A stretch of DNA of 39,336 nucleotides from Bacteroides sp. 43_108 (GTDB lineage Bacteria; Bacteroidota; Bacteroidia; Bacteroidales; Bacteroidaceae): the NCBI GenBank assembly GCA_001915545.1, contig MNQS01000121.1, positions 1-39,336 on the forward strand, given 5' to 3'. The position numbers and the translations under genes are program-made. The first letter of the stretch is position 1. The number at the start of each line of letters is the position of its first letter. The notes beneath the pieces are model-generated. The model searched no databases. It had not been told where the DNA came from and was given only the letters and a program-made list of their open reading frames with translations. Below are positions 27,089 through 34,577 of the stretch, one piece after another.

Positions 27089-27460
27089 TTAATTGTTTTT
27101 GTTTTTTTTGAAACCATCGTACAAGTCTCTGATTTCGTCAATTGTGATGCCCAGTGTGTCCATCTTTCTGAACAATTCCGGCAGGTCGTTTTTCATAAAC
27201 TCCTGTTTGCGCATCTTCTCTATTTTTTCTTTTGCTCCTGCACAGACGAAATATCCCAGTCCGCGCTTCGTGAATATTATATCCTGTTGCTGAAGCCAGT
27301 CGTATGACCGCATGACGGTGTTGGAATTGACCTCCATCGTCGATGCATATTCGCGTACCGAAGGTATGCGCTCCTCTTCGGCGTAGGTGCCAAGGAGAAT
27401 CTCGTCGCAAATGCTTTCGGCAATCTGCAGGTAAATTGCTTTATTCTCTTTGAAGTTCAT
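27089..27460 (-). CDS. GntR family regulator (YtrA-like, short)
   Basis: This 123-residue regulator is placed at ATG 27460, which is preceded by AGGA and gives the family opening MNFKENKAIYLQIAESI; a longer frame to 27568 overlaps the permease and is not favoured. Residues about 8-75 form the winged helix (PSVREYASTMEVNSNTVMRSY, then ITFTKRGLGYFV-like wing, here IIFTKRGLGYFV). The C-terminus lacks a large ligand domain, as in the YtrA group, which represses its own ABC operon. It lies third in the operon, not first as is usual. Confidence 0.9.
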   Translation of the reverse strand: MNFKENKAIYLQIAESICDEILLGTYAEEERIPSVREYASTMEVNSNTVMRSYDWLQQQDIIFTKRGLGYFVCAGAKEKIEKMRKQEFMKNDLPELFRKMDTLGITIDEIRDLYDGFKKNKNN

Positions 27461-27500
27461 GTCAAATCCTGGTTTCTTGAGTATGTTTATTGTAATGTCT

Positions 27501-28370
27501 TTATCTGTTCCATTTGCTTGTAACCTGTGCACGGGTATAGTTCCTGTATGAAGCCCACCACAGCACACCGCTCAGAATAAGCACAAGGACTGAACCTATA
27601 TTCAGCAGTGTTGGCATTGTTTCGAGCAATGTTTCCGGATCTATATCGTTTACCCTTTCGGCCTGATCCATTGCGATTACAACGAACGCTACTCCCAGAA
27701 TGAATTGCAGTATGTACAGTACAATAAGAGTGAACAGAATGTTGAACTTATATTTCAGAGAGTTTCCGAATGCATATACAGTGAATGAAAGTATTGTTCC
27801 CGTGATGCTGAGTAGAACTATACTGTTTCTTATTCTGTTTGGAATGGTGCCGAATGCTGCAGTTGAGAAATCTGCTGCATTGCTGTGAAGCAGTATGGCG
27901 TTTTGGATGTAGCTGTAGGTGATGGAGTGTACATTTTCAGCACCGAAAAGCAGAGTTGACAGCAGGGCGTTGATACCGTCGCATACCACAATGCTTGCAA
28001 AGCAGAGCACATACATGCCGACAATCATAAGCAGTGTGTGCCACAAGAATTTCTCCAGATTCGTTGCCGGCAGTGTGAGCGACGAAATTCGTCCCTGCTT
28101 GTTGCGAAGGTTGTGGAGCAGACATCCTGCCGACACGCACATGATGATTCCGATGGCGTATGCAATGACCATTGCAGTGCCGCCGACTGTGCTGAATTCA
28201 TCGCTTGGATTGCCCTGTGTCATCAGTATCCAGCGGAAGAACAGACCGAAAAGAGTGATGGCCAGTATAGTACCGCTGACAACAAAGGCAAAGTTTCTGT
28301 AGAATGATTTGTTGATGGTGAGGTCCCATCGTGCTACGTTCTTGAAACGTGTTATATTGAAATTATTCAT
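27501..28370 (-). CDS. ABC transporter permease-like membrane protein
   Basis: This 289-residue protein has about six hydrophobic helices (VVSGTILAITLFGLFF, GTAMVIAYAIGIIMCVSAG, ILFTLIVLYILQFILGVAFV, LVLILSGVLWWASYR). It contains SSLTLPATNLEKFLWHTLL, a segment common to Bacteroidetes ABC-2-type permeases beside YtrA-like regulators. It starts 49 nt after the ATPase gene and precedes gntR by 40 nt. The substrate is unknown. It pairs with the ATPase at 28420-29268. Confidence 0.82.
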   Translation of the reverse strand: MNNFNITRFKNVARWDLTINKSFYRNFAFVVSGTILAITLFGLFFRWILMTQGNPSDEFSTVGGTAMVIAYAIGIIMCVSAGCLLHNLRNKQGRISSLTLPATNLEKFLWHTLLMIVGMYVLCFASIVVCDGINALLSTLLFGAENVHSITYSYIQNAILLHSNAADFSTAAFGTIPNRIRNSIVLLSITGTILSFTVYAFGNSLKYKFNILFTLIVLYILQFILGVAFVVIAMDQAERVNDIDPETLLETMPTLLNIGSVLVLILSGVLWWASYRNYTRAQVTSKWNR

Positions 28371-28419
28371 ATCGGTTTTTTAAATTTTTCTGTTGAAGAT
28401 TACTTTACATGCGCCGTTC

Positions 28420-29268
28420 TTATTTGTTCTCGTTTCCGTATATGGCATCGTTGATGCGCTTGCTGTCTGTGAGAAGAGCATTGAAGAGCAGTTCCAGATT
28501 GATAGGCGTTTCCATCGTGCCGTCGTTTGCAATGATGGCGCTTATGCCGTGTACGTCCTGCTCAGAATATATGATTTCCGGACATTGCTCGCCTTTTTCT
28601 ATCTGCACGAACGACAGATGTTCCGATACCTTGCCGGTTGAGGCGTTGAGCAGTATCTTGTCGCTTTCGATTACTGTAAGATGATCGAGCAGATTCTCCA
28701 CGTCGCGCACCTGATGTGTCGAGATTATGATGGTTTTGTCATCGCTCATTCCTTTTGCTACAACCTTTCTGAACTGCGATTTCGACGGGATGTCGAGTCC
28801 GTTGGTCGGTTCGTCCATTACCAGCAGCTTTGTGTTTGTGGCAAGGGCAATACACATGTACACCTTCTTTTTCTGTCCCATAGACAAGGCACCGAGATTC
28901 ACGTCGTTTGTCATGTTGAAGCCTTCGAGGCATTCTTTGAGCAGTTCCTCACTGAAGTTCGGATAGAACGGACGTATGGAACTGATATATTTTTTCAGCG
29001 ATACGCTCGGAAGGTTGTACTCTTCGGGCACGATGAACATGTCGCCAAGTGTTTCCGGACGGCGCAGTCTTGTGTCAATGCCGTTGTATGTCACAGAGCC
29101 GACCTGCGGACGAAGCAGTCCCATGATGAGATAGAGCAGGGTGGACTTGCCGGTTCCGTTCTTTCCCAAAAGTCCGTATATACCGCCTTCATTGAATTCC
29201 AGCGTGAAATTCTTGAATACATTGTGGTATTTGTTGTATCCGTATGTTACGTTGTTTATTGTTAGCAT
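28420..29268 (-). CDS. ABC transporter ATP-binding protein
   Basis: This 282-residue ATPase has Walker A GLLGKNGTGKSTLL, signature LSMGQKKKVYMCIAL (S-M-G-Q variant) and Walker B LLVMDEPTNGLD followed by the switch His in ISTHQVRDV. Single nucleotide-binding domain with a short C-terminal part, as in the YtrB group of antibiotic- or envelope-stress exporters. First gene of a four-gene operon with a permease, a GntR regulator and a DUF2807 protein. Confidence 0.93.
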   Translation of the reverse strand: MLTINNVTYGYNKYHNVFKNFTLEFNEGGIYGLLGKNGTGKSTLLYLIMGLLRPQVGSVTYNGIDTRLRRPETLGDMFIVPEEYNLPSVSLKKYISSIRPFYPNFSEELLKECLEGFNMTNDVNLGALSMGQKKKVYMCIALATNTKLLVMDEPTNGLDIPSKSQFRKVVAKGMSDDKTIIISTHQVRDVENLLDHLTVIESDKILLNASTGKVSEHLSFVQIEKGEQCPEIIYSEQDVHGISAIIANDGTMETPINLELLFNALLTDSKRINDAIYGNENK

Positions 29269-29308
29269 AATATTTTAAGTTTTATATAACTGTTTTCTTT
29301 GTTTCGGT

Positions 29309-29326
29309 CCGACAATTTCTTGTCGG
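29309..29326 (-). terminator. Short hairpin between DUF2807 gene and ABC operon
   Basis: CCGACAA (29309-29315) pairs with TTGTCGG (29320-29326). It lies after the DUF2807 gene on the minus strand but lacks a U-run. A CCTATA (29375-29380) / TATAGG (29396-29401) palindrome nearby is a candidate operator for the GntR regulator. Confidence 0.4.
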
Positions 29327-29444
29327 GTTGTAATGAATGTTTTTGCCTGCATCTGATTTTCTGTGCGCGCATATCCTATACCTTATTATATTATATATAG
29401 GAATATAAGATCCACCACTATCTCTGGTAAACGCACTTGTCAGT

Positions 29445-30299
29445 TCAATTATTGTAGACTTTGAGCGATTTTGCATTTATCTTTGCTTTGTTCGAACTCT
29501 TGAACTTCTTTGTGCTTCCGTTGAGGTTGACGCTTCCGTTTCCGGAATTCTCAGCATTCACCTTGCTGCAGCTTACCGAGGCATTGACATTTCCGTTTCC
29601 TGTGTTTTCTATATTGATATCAGTTACGCTGCATTCGATGTTCATTTTTGCCAGTCCGCTGTTTTCTGCATTGAGAGTGTTGCAGAGAATCTTTATTGTC
29701 GACATGCCGTTTCCAGCTTCCTCAATGTCGGCTGTTTCGGCCTGCATGGTTGCCGTGAGCGATGAATTGCCCTCTTTGTCCATTTCGGCCCTGTCGCATC
29801 TGACAGAGTCAAGGTTAAGCATGCTGTTGCCTTCCATATCAACTTTCAGTGTGTGGCATCCCAATCCTTCTATGGTTGTGTTGGCATTGTCGGAGCATTC
29901 TATTTCCAGTGCGTTGCAGCACAGTTTCTTTGTTGTAAATGAACTGTTGTCTTCAATTTCCAGTTTCATCAGTGTAGGACCGCACACGTTAACTGTGGCT
30001 GATTCAGATGGCTTGCCGTTGTCGCTGATTGTCAGTATCCCGTTCACTACATCGTATTCCACCGCTCCGCTCTGTGCGTCAGCTCCGACAATGTCTACTG
30101 AGTACATTGCCGACTGTGTGAAGTTCACTTTCACATAGCCCATGGTCTTCAATGCGTTGAATGCTTCAACGCTGCGTGCAGAATTGTCCACTGCCGCGAT
30201 TCCATCTTCTGTATTTTCGACTCCGAAGTTGGAGGCATAAACATGATTGTTTACAACTGATGTTGCCAGCAATACCGATAAAGCAATAATGTGTTTCAT
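29445..30299 (-). CDS. DUF2807-like exported protein (second copy)
   Basis: This 284-residue protein has a signal peptide ending near HVYAS (about residue 22) and a repetitive beta-helix body with alternating Asn/Ser turns (ENSGLAKMNIEC, ENTGNGNVNASVSC, AENSGNGSVNLNG) like DUF2807. It is less similar to the family core than the copy at 26269. It precedes the ABC/GntR operon with a 176-nt gap and appears to have its own promoter at 30374-30405. Confidence 0.72.
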   Translation of the reverse strand: MKHIIALSVLLATSVVNNHVYASNFGVENTEDGIAAVDNSARSVEAFNALKTMGYVKVNFTQSAMYSVDIVGADAQSGAVEYDVVNGILTISDNGKPSESATVNVCGPTLMKLEIEDNSSFTTKKLCCNALEIECSDNANTTIEGLGCHTLKVDMEGNSMLNLDSVRCDRAEMDKEGNSSLTATMQAETADIEEAGNGMSTIKILCNTLNAENSGLAKMNIECSVTDINIENTGNGNVNASVSCSKVNAENSGNGSVNLNGSTKKFKSSNKAKINAKSLKVYNN

Positions 30300-30373
30300 A
30301 ATCGTATTCTTTAAATGGTTCTTAATTATTCTAGTTTGTTAGTTTTATAGTGTCCTAGTTGAATAGAACACTG

Positions 30374-30405
30374 CAAATGTATTGGCCTTGAGTTATATTT
30401 GCAAT
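30374..30405 (-). promoter_or_regulatory. Promoter for the upstream DUF2807-like gene
   Basis: On the minus strand TACATTTG (30374-30381) matches TAnnTTTG. ATTG (30402-30405), 20 nt upstream, is one mismatch from TTTG. Transcription would begin about 70 nt before the start codon. Confidence 0.5.
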
Positions 30406-30474
30406 AGCTGATTCATGATTTAACATTTAATTAACATTTCTCGCAATCCAACACCCTAATGTGTATTTACTTAT

Positions 30475-30537
30475 AGAACGTTCTCTTGTCCCCGAAAGTT
30501 CTTCATTTACCCGATTATTTTAGTCTGTAGTGCAGAC
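30475..30537. repeat. Two isolated palindromes upstream of array B
   Basis: AGAACGTTCT (30475-30484) is a perfect 10-bp palindrome, and GTCTG/CAGAC (30523-30537) a 5-bp stem around TAGTG. They precede the 22-bp array and may belong to the same element. Both lie in the gene-free interval 30300-30898. Confidence 0.45.
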
Positions 30538-30562
30538 CGTTATCTCCATCGTGTAATATTCT

Positions 30563-30674
30563 GCGAGCGCCCGCAGTCAAAATTCCGAGCGCTCGCAAAA
30601 TAAATCGTGAGGGCTCACAAAATAATTTCTAAGGGCTCGTAGATTCCTTCATGAGCCTCTAGGTTTCGAGTGAT
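30563..30674. repeat. Array of five 22-bp units with GAGCGCTC core (array B)
   Basis: Units begin at 30565, 30587, 30609, 30631 and 30653, again exactly 22 nt apart. Cores are GAGCGCCC, GAGCGCTC, GAGGGCTC, AAGGGCTC and GAGCCTCT, each followed by an A/T-rich half. Orientation, period, unit number and core equal array A at 1653-1764. TGTT-ATC-TGTCTTAAG (30675-30690) follows, matching the TGTTTGTCTTAAG after array A. Confidence 0.85.
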
Positions 30675-30804
30675 TGTTATCTGTCTTAAGATTCCGTTTA
30701 ATAGAAAAACGCTTTTTGTGGTGTATGTTTCACAGCTGATGAATTTAGAGTCGGAGAATATGCGGAAAGATTGGTTATTTTAATTTAGGTTTGTCGAATA
30801 TTGT

Positions 30805-30812
30805 TATCTTTG
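30805..30812 (+). promoter_or_regulatory. -7 box for the type I restriction operon
   Basis: TATCTTTG is a perfect Bacteroidetes -7 box, about 90 nt before the first gene of the operon. The -33 position is only T-rich (no TTTG at 19-21 nt). A tiny 11-codon frame (30819-30854) starts right behind it. Confidence 0.55.
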
Positions 30813-30898
30813 CGTATTATGCAAAAAAGCGTAAACACAATATTCGTCGTTTAATGTGTGGACGTAAAAAGTAATGATTTATCAATGAACAATTGATT

Positions 30899-31576
30899 AT
30901 GGAGAATGAAGCAGGTTATGTTTATATATTGACAAACCCGAGTTTTAGGGAAGATTGGGTAAAGATTGGCAAAAGTTCTCGTCCTGTAGATGTCAGGAGC
31001 AAAGAGCTTGATAATACAGCCGTACCCCTTCCATTTGAAATTTATGCAACTCTCAAGACTTCTAAATATGCTAAAGTTGAGAAACAGATACATAAGCAAA
31101 TCGACCGCCTCACAGATTTGCGTATAAGACAGAATCGTGAATTTTTCAATATAGCACCATCTGTTGCTTTGGATATTATGCGTGATATGGCTGATTTGCT
31201 TGATGACGCAGAACTTTATGTCTATGTTGACGGTAAACCTGTAATAAGCAAGAGCAAAGAGGAAGATAAAAAGATTGAGGCGGAAACTAAAGAAAAGCAA
31301 CGAAAGGCACCGAAACCTCCATTTAAGTTCCACATGATTGGTTTGAATGTTGGTGATACTGTTGTTTTTGATGAACTCAAAATTCCTGTTAAAGTAGCAA
31401 GCGACGATAAGATAGAGTACGAAGGTCGCCTGTATAGCTTGTCAACATTTACAGCTGAGTTTTTGCCGGAAGAAAAACAGAATTCATCTGGCGCATATCA
31501 GGGACCTAAGTATTTCAGCTATAATGGCAAGGTGCTGAGCGAATTGAGAAAGGAATTTGAAAAAGAAGATAATTGA
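30899..31576 (+). CDS. GIY-YIG-type (T5orf172/MUG113) protein with DUF4357/RAMA-like C-terminus
   Basis: This 225-residue protein starts at ATG 30899 (a TTG two codons earlier is possible). Residues about 4-90 (GYVYILTNPS, WVKIGKSSRPVDVRSKELDN, KVEKQIHKQI, REFFNI) match the T5orf172/MUG113 branch of the GIY-YIG fold. A charged linker follows (about 112-136). The tail (GLNVGDTVVF, IEYEGRLYSLSTF, GPKYFSYNGKVLSELR) resembles DUF4357 or RAMA domains that accompany restriction enzymes. It is the first gene of the type I operon and abuts hsdM by 2 nt. An accessory nuclease or DNA-binding role is inferred. Confidence 0.8.
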   Translation: MENEAGYVYILTNPSFREDWVKIGKSSRPVDVRSKELDNTAVPLPFEIYATLKTSKYAKVEKQIHKQIDRLTDLRIRQNREFFNIAPSVALDIMRDMADLLDDAELYVYVDGKPVISKSKEEDKKIEAETKEKQRKAPKPPFKFHMIGLNVGDTVVFDELKIPVKVASDDKIEYEGRLYSLSTFTAEFLPEEKQNSSGAYQGPKYFSYNGKVLSELRKEFEKEDN

Positions 31577-31578
31577 AT

Positions 31579-33501
31579 ATGATAAATATAAGAAAACTTG
31601 AAGCCGAACTTTGGGAATCTGCCGACTTATTGCGTCAAGGCAGCAAACTTACAAGCAATCAATATTGCATGCCGGTTTTGGCTTTGCTGTTTTTGCGCTA
31701 CGCTTACAGTAGGTTTAAATTGGTTGAGGCAGAAATATTGAAAAATCGTCCTTCGCGAGGAGGAAGGGTAATGCCGGTAGAACCCAGCGATTTCGAGGCA
31801 AAAAGTGCACTTTATCTCCCGCGAGAGGCACAATTTGATTTTCTCGTTAATTTGCCGGATGATATAGCGTCCGTCGGTTTGAAAAATAAGGATGGGCAAC
31901 CTGTTAACTCATTGGGCGAAGCTGTAAATAATGCCATGCAATTGGTGGAGGAACAAAGCGAACAGCTCACAGGTGTATTGCCTAAGACGTACACAATGTT
32001 TACAGATGATTTGTTGCGTGAACTGCTTCGAATTTTCAATAACAAAACTATTGATGAAATAGGTGGCGACATAATCGGACGTATTTATGAATATTTCCTT
32101 TCTAAATTCGCAAAGGCTGTTGCCAGCGATGATGGTGTGTTTTTTACACCAAAATCGTTGGTGAAAATGCTTGTAAATATTCTGGAACCGGAACAGGGCA
32201 TTATGCTTGACCCTGCTTGTGGTTCTGGTGGTATGTTTGTACAGACAGGAGATTTCGTCAATGCGGCAGGAATGAATGCAAATACGCAGATGACATTCTA
32301 CGGCCAGGAAAAAGTGGAATACAACGCTCAGCTCTGTCTGATGAACATGGCAGTACATGGGCTGAATGGATGCATTGTTTCAGGTGATGAGGCTAATTCT
32401 TTTTATCATGACGCATTCAATCTAGCAGGCAAATGCGATTATGTTATAGCTAATCCTCCTTTTAACGTGGATAAGGTTAAATCGGAGTCGGCTTTAAGTG
32501 CTGGACGTCTGCCGTTCGGATTGCCTGGCGTAAACGCTAAGACAAAAGAAGTAGGCAATGCCAATTATCTTTGGATAAATTATTTTTATGCCTATCTGAA
32601 TGAGCATGGGCGTGCTGGTTTTGTAATGGCCAGCTCGGCTACAGATAGCTCCAACAAAGACCGTGATATCAGGGAGAAGCTGGTAAATACCGGACATGTG
32701 GATGTGATGGTCAGTGTAGGGAATAACTTTTTCTACACATTGTCACTGCCTTGTTCCCTGTGGTTTTTCGACAAGGCCAAACGGGAAGAAAACCGTGACA
32801 AGGTGCTGTTTATAGATGCGCGAAAATATTACACAGTTGTAGACCGTACATTGAATGAATGGAGCGAATGGCAATTACGGAATCTTCAAGCCATTGTTCA
32901 TCTCTATCGTGGAGAGTCTGAAAAATATAAGATGTTAATGGCTGAATACAACAATGCCATTGCCGAAGCGGTAAATTCCATTGTGGATAAAGCTCAGAAA
33001 TTTATAGGACTTCTTGATGAAGAAACTGCCGGTAAATTTAATGCTTCATTGACGTGGATTGATAGTCTATGGGAGAATAATGAAGATTTGGCCAAGAAAT
33101 TGAACGGTCAGATAGAGCAGACCAAAGCCTGCGTAAAGTTGGCGGAAGAAAAGCTGAAGAAACGCGAAATAAAACCAATGCGTCAGGCTGGAGATGAATT
33201 TTGCAAGATGCTTGATGGTATACTGACAATTATAAAAGAGTATGACTGGTTGACGGAAAAATTCGGCAATGGCGAGTATCGCGACATTGCCGGACTATGT
33301 AAGATTGCTGCACTTGAAGAAATCGAAGAAAAAAACTATTCTCTTACTCCTGGGGCGTATGTCGGTGTGCCTGAGCAGGAAGACGACGGTGTGGATTTTC
33401 ATGAACGTATGAATGAAATCCATGCTGAATTGGCAAAGCTTCACGAAGAAGCAGATGTACTTATGAAAGAAATATTAAAAGATTGGGAGACGCTGAAATG
33501 A
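31579..33501 (+). CDS. hsdM: Type I restriction-modification methyltransferase subunit HsdM
   Basis: This 640-residue subunit makes N6-methyladenine in the type I complex. The N-terminal helical domain (1-150, LRQGSKLTSNQYCMPVLALLFL) precedes the catalytic domain with AdoMet motif DPACGSGG (211-218) and target motif NPPF (292-295). A long coiled-coil extension (about 470-640) makes it larger than EcoKI HsdM. The start at ATG 31579 is preferred over a TTG at 31573 overlapping the upstream stop. It overlaps fic by 4 bp. Confidence 0.95.
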   Translation: MINIRKLEAELWESADLLRQGSKLTSNQYCMPVLALLFLRYAYSRFKLVEAEILKNRPSRGGRVMPVEPSDFEAKSALYLPREAQFDFLVNLPDDIASVGLKNKDGQPVNSLGEAVNNAMQLVEEQSEQLTGVLPKTYTMFTDDLLRELLRIFNNKTIDEIGGDIIGRIYEYFLSKFAKAVASDDGVFFTPKSLVKMLVNILEPEQGIMLDPACGSGGMFVQTGDFVNAAGMNANTQMTFYGQEKVEYNAQLCLMNMAVHGLNGCIVSGDEANSFYHDAFNLAGKCDYVIANPPFNVDKVKSESALSAGRLPFGLPGVNAKTKEVGNANYLWINYFYAYLNEHGRAGFVMASSATDSSNKDRDIREKLVNTGHVDVMVSVGNNFFYTLSLPCSLWFFDKAKREENRDKVLFIDARKYYTVVDRTLNEWSEWQLRNLQAIVHLYRGESEKYKMLMAEYNNAIAEAVNSIVDKAQKFIGLLDEETAGKFNASLTWIDSLWENNEDLAKKLNGQIEQTKACVKLAEEKLKKREIKPMRQAGDEFCKMLDGILTIIKEYDWLTEKFGNGEYRDIAGLCKIAALEEIEEKNYSLTPGAYVGVPEQEDDGVDFHERMNEIHAELAKLHEEADVLMKEILKDWETLK

Positions 33502-34577
33502 GTTTGAACGACAAGATTGATACTCTGCTTTCCCTATTGGATGAATATAAGGCTTTGGGTATTGCTGAACAGATAGACTACAACAAGTTCTATCTGTACT
33601 CTCTTATAACCCATTCCACTGCAATCGAAGGAAGTACTGTAACCGAAATTGAGAACCAGTTGCTTTTCGATGAAGGAATCACAGCAAAAGGTCGAAGTCT
33701 TTTGGAGCAAATGATGAATCTGGATTTGAAGGCCGCATATGAGCAGTCGATGAAACAGGCCAAAGCTCATACGGATTTCTCTGTAGAAATGTTGAAAGGC
33801 TTGTCGGCTCTGGTTATGAAAAATACCGGTAGTGAGTACAACACTGTAAGTGGCAGTTTCGATTCTTCGAAAGGTGAACTGCGTCTGCTGGGTGTGACGG
33901 CTGGTGTGGGAGGAAGTTCCTACATGAATTTTCGTAAAGTACCTGGCAAGTTGGAAGAATTGTGTCAATATCTGAATCAGCGAAGAAAAGAGCTTTTGAA
34001 TACGGAAGATGTAATAGAAAAGTATAAAGTCAGTTTTGAGGCACATTTTCAACTTGTTACCATTCACCCGTGGGTGGACGGTAACGGACGTATGTCAAGG
34101 CTTGTAATGAACCATTTACAATATGAATTCGGACTTGTTCCGTCTAAGGTGGTCAAAGAAGACAAGGCGGAATATATCCAGTCGCTTATTGACGCACGTG
34201 AGCAAGAAACACTTCTTCCTTTCTATGAATTTATGTTCGACGAACATATCCGGAATATCCGTAAAGAAATAGAAGTGTTTAAGAAATCACAAGATTCTGA
34301 CCTGATAAAACCTGCATCAGACCCGATAAATACAACTTCTGACCCGATAAAAGACGTATTGACTGACCCGATAACGAAACGCTTGTATATGGCCATTCAG
34401 AAAAATAATAGTCTGAATTATGCGGAATACGGTTCTGTAATAGGTGTTTCTGAAGCGACTGTCAAGCGTCGTTTAAGTGAGTTGCGGAAAGCGGGAATAA
34501 TTGTGCGTGTAGGTAGTAATAAGACAGGATATTGGGAAGTTGTGGATTTGAAGAATGGAAAGGATATTGATGTATGA
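33498..34577 (+). CDS. Fic family protein with winged-helix tail, inside the RM operon
   Basis: This 359-residue protein begins at ATG 33498, overlapping the hsdM stop by 4 bp. The Fic active site HPWVDGNGRMSR spans 190-201 with the catalytic His190. An inhibitory motif of the (S/T)xxxEG type, STAIEG (40-45), lies in the N-terminal helix, so AMPylation is expected to be auto-inhibited. A linker at about 268-293 repeats the tripeptide DPI (SDLIKPASDPI, TSDPIKDVLTDPI), then a winged helix (about 305-345, VIGVSEATVKRRLSELRKAG). Overlaps hsdS by 4 bp. Fic proteins within hsd operons are common in Bacteroidetes; their effect on restriction is not known. Confidence 0.92.
   Translation: MSLNDKIDTLLSLLDEYKALGIAEQIDYNKFYLYSLITHSTAIEGSTVTEIENQLLFDEGITAKGRSLLEQMMNLDLKAAYEQSMKQAKAHTDFSVEMLKGLSALVMKNTGSEYNTVSGSFDSSKGELRLLGVTAGVGGSSYMNFRKVPGKLEELCQYLNQRRKELLNTEDVIEKYKVSFEAHFQLVTIHPWVDGNGRMSRLVMNHLQYEFGLVPSKVVKEDKAEYIQSLIDAREQETLLPFYEFMFDEHIRNIRKEIEVFKKSQDSDLIKPASDPINTTSDPIKDVLTDPITKRLYMAIQKNNSLNYAEYGSVIGVSEATVKRRLSELRKAGIIVRVGSNKTGYWEVVDLKNGKDIDV

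Noticed and set aside
27461..27568. Upstream start for the GntR gene
   Set aside because: The added residues overlap the permease and do not fit the family; ATG 27460 with AGGA upstream is better.
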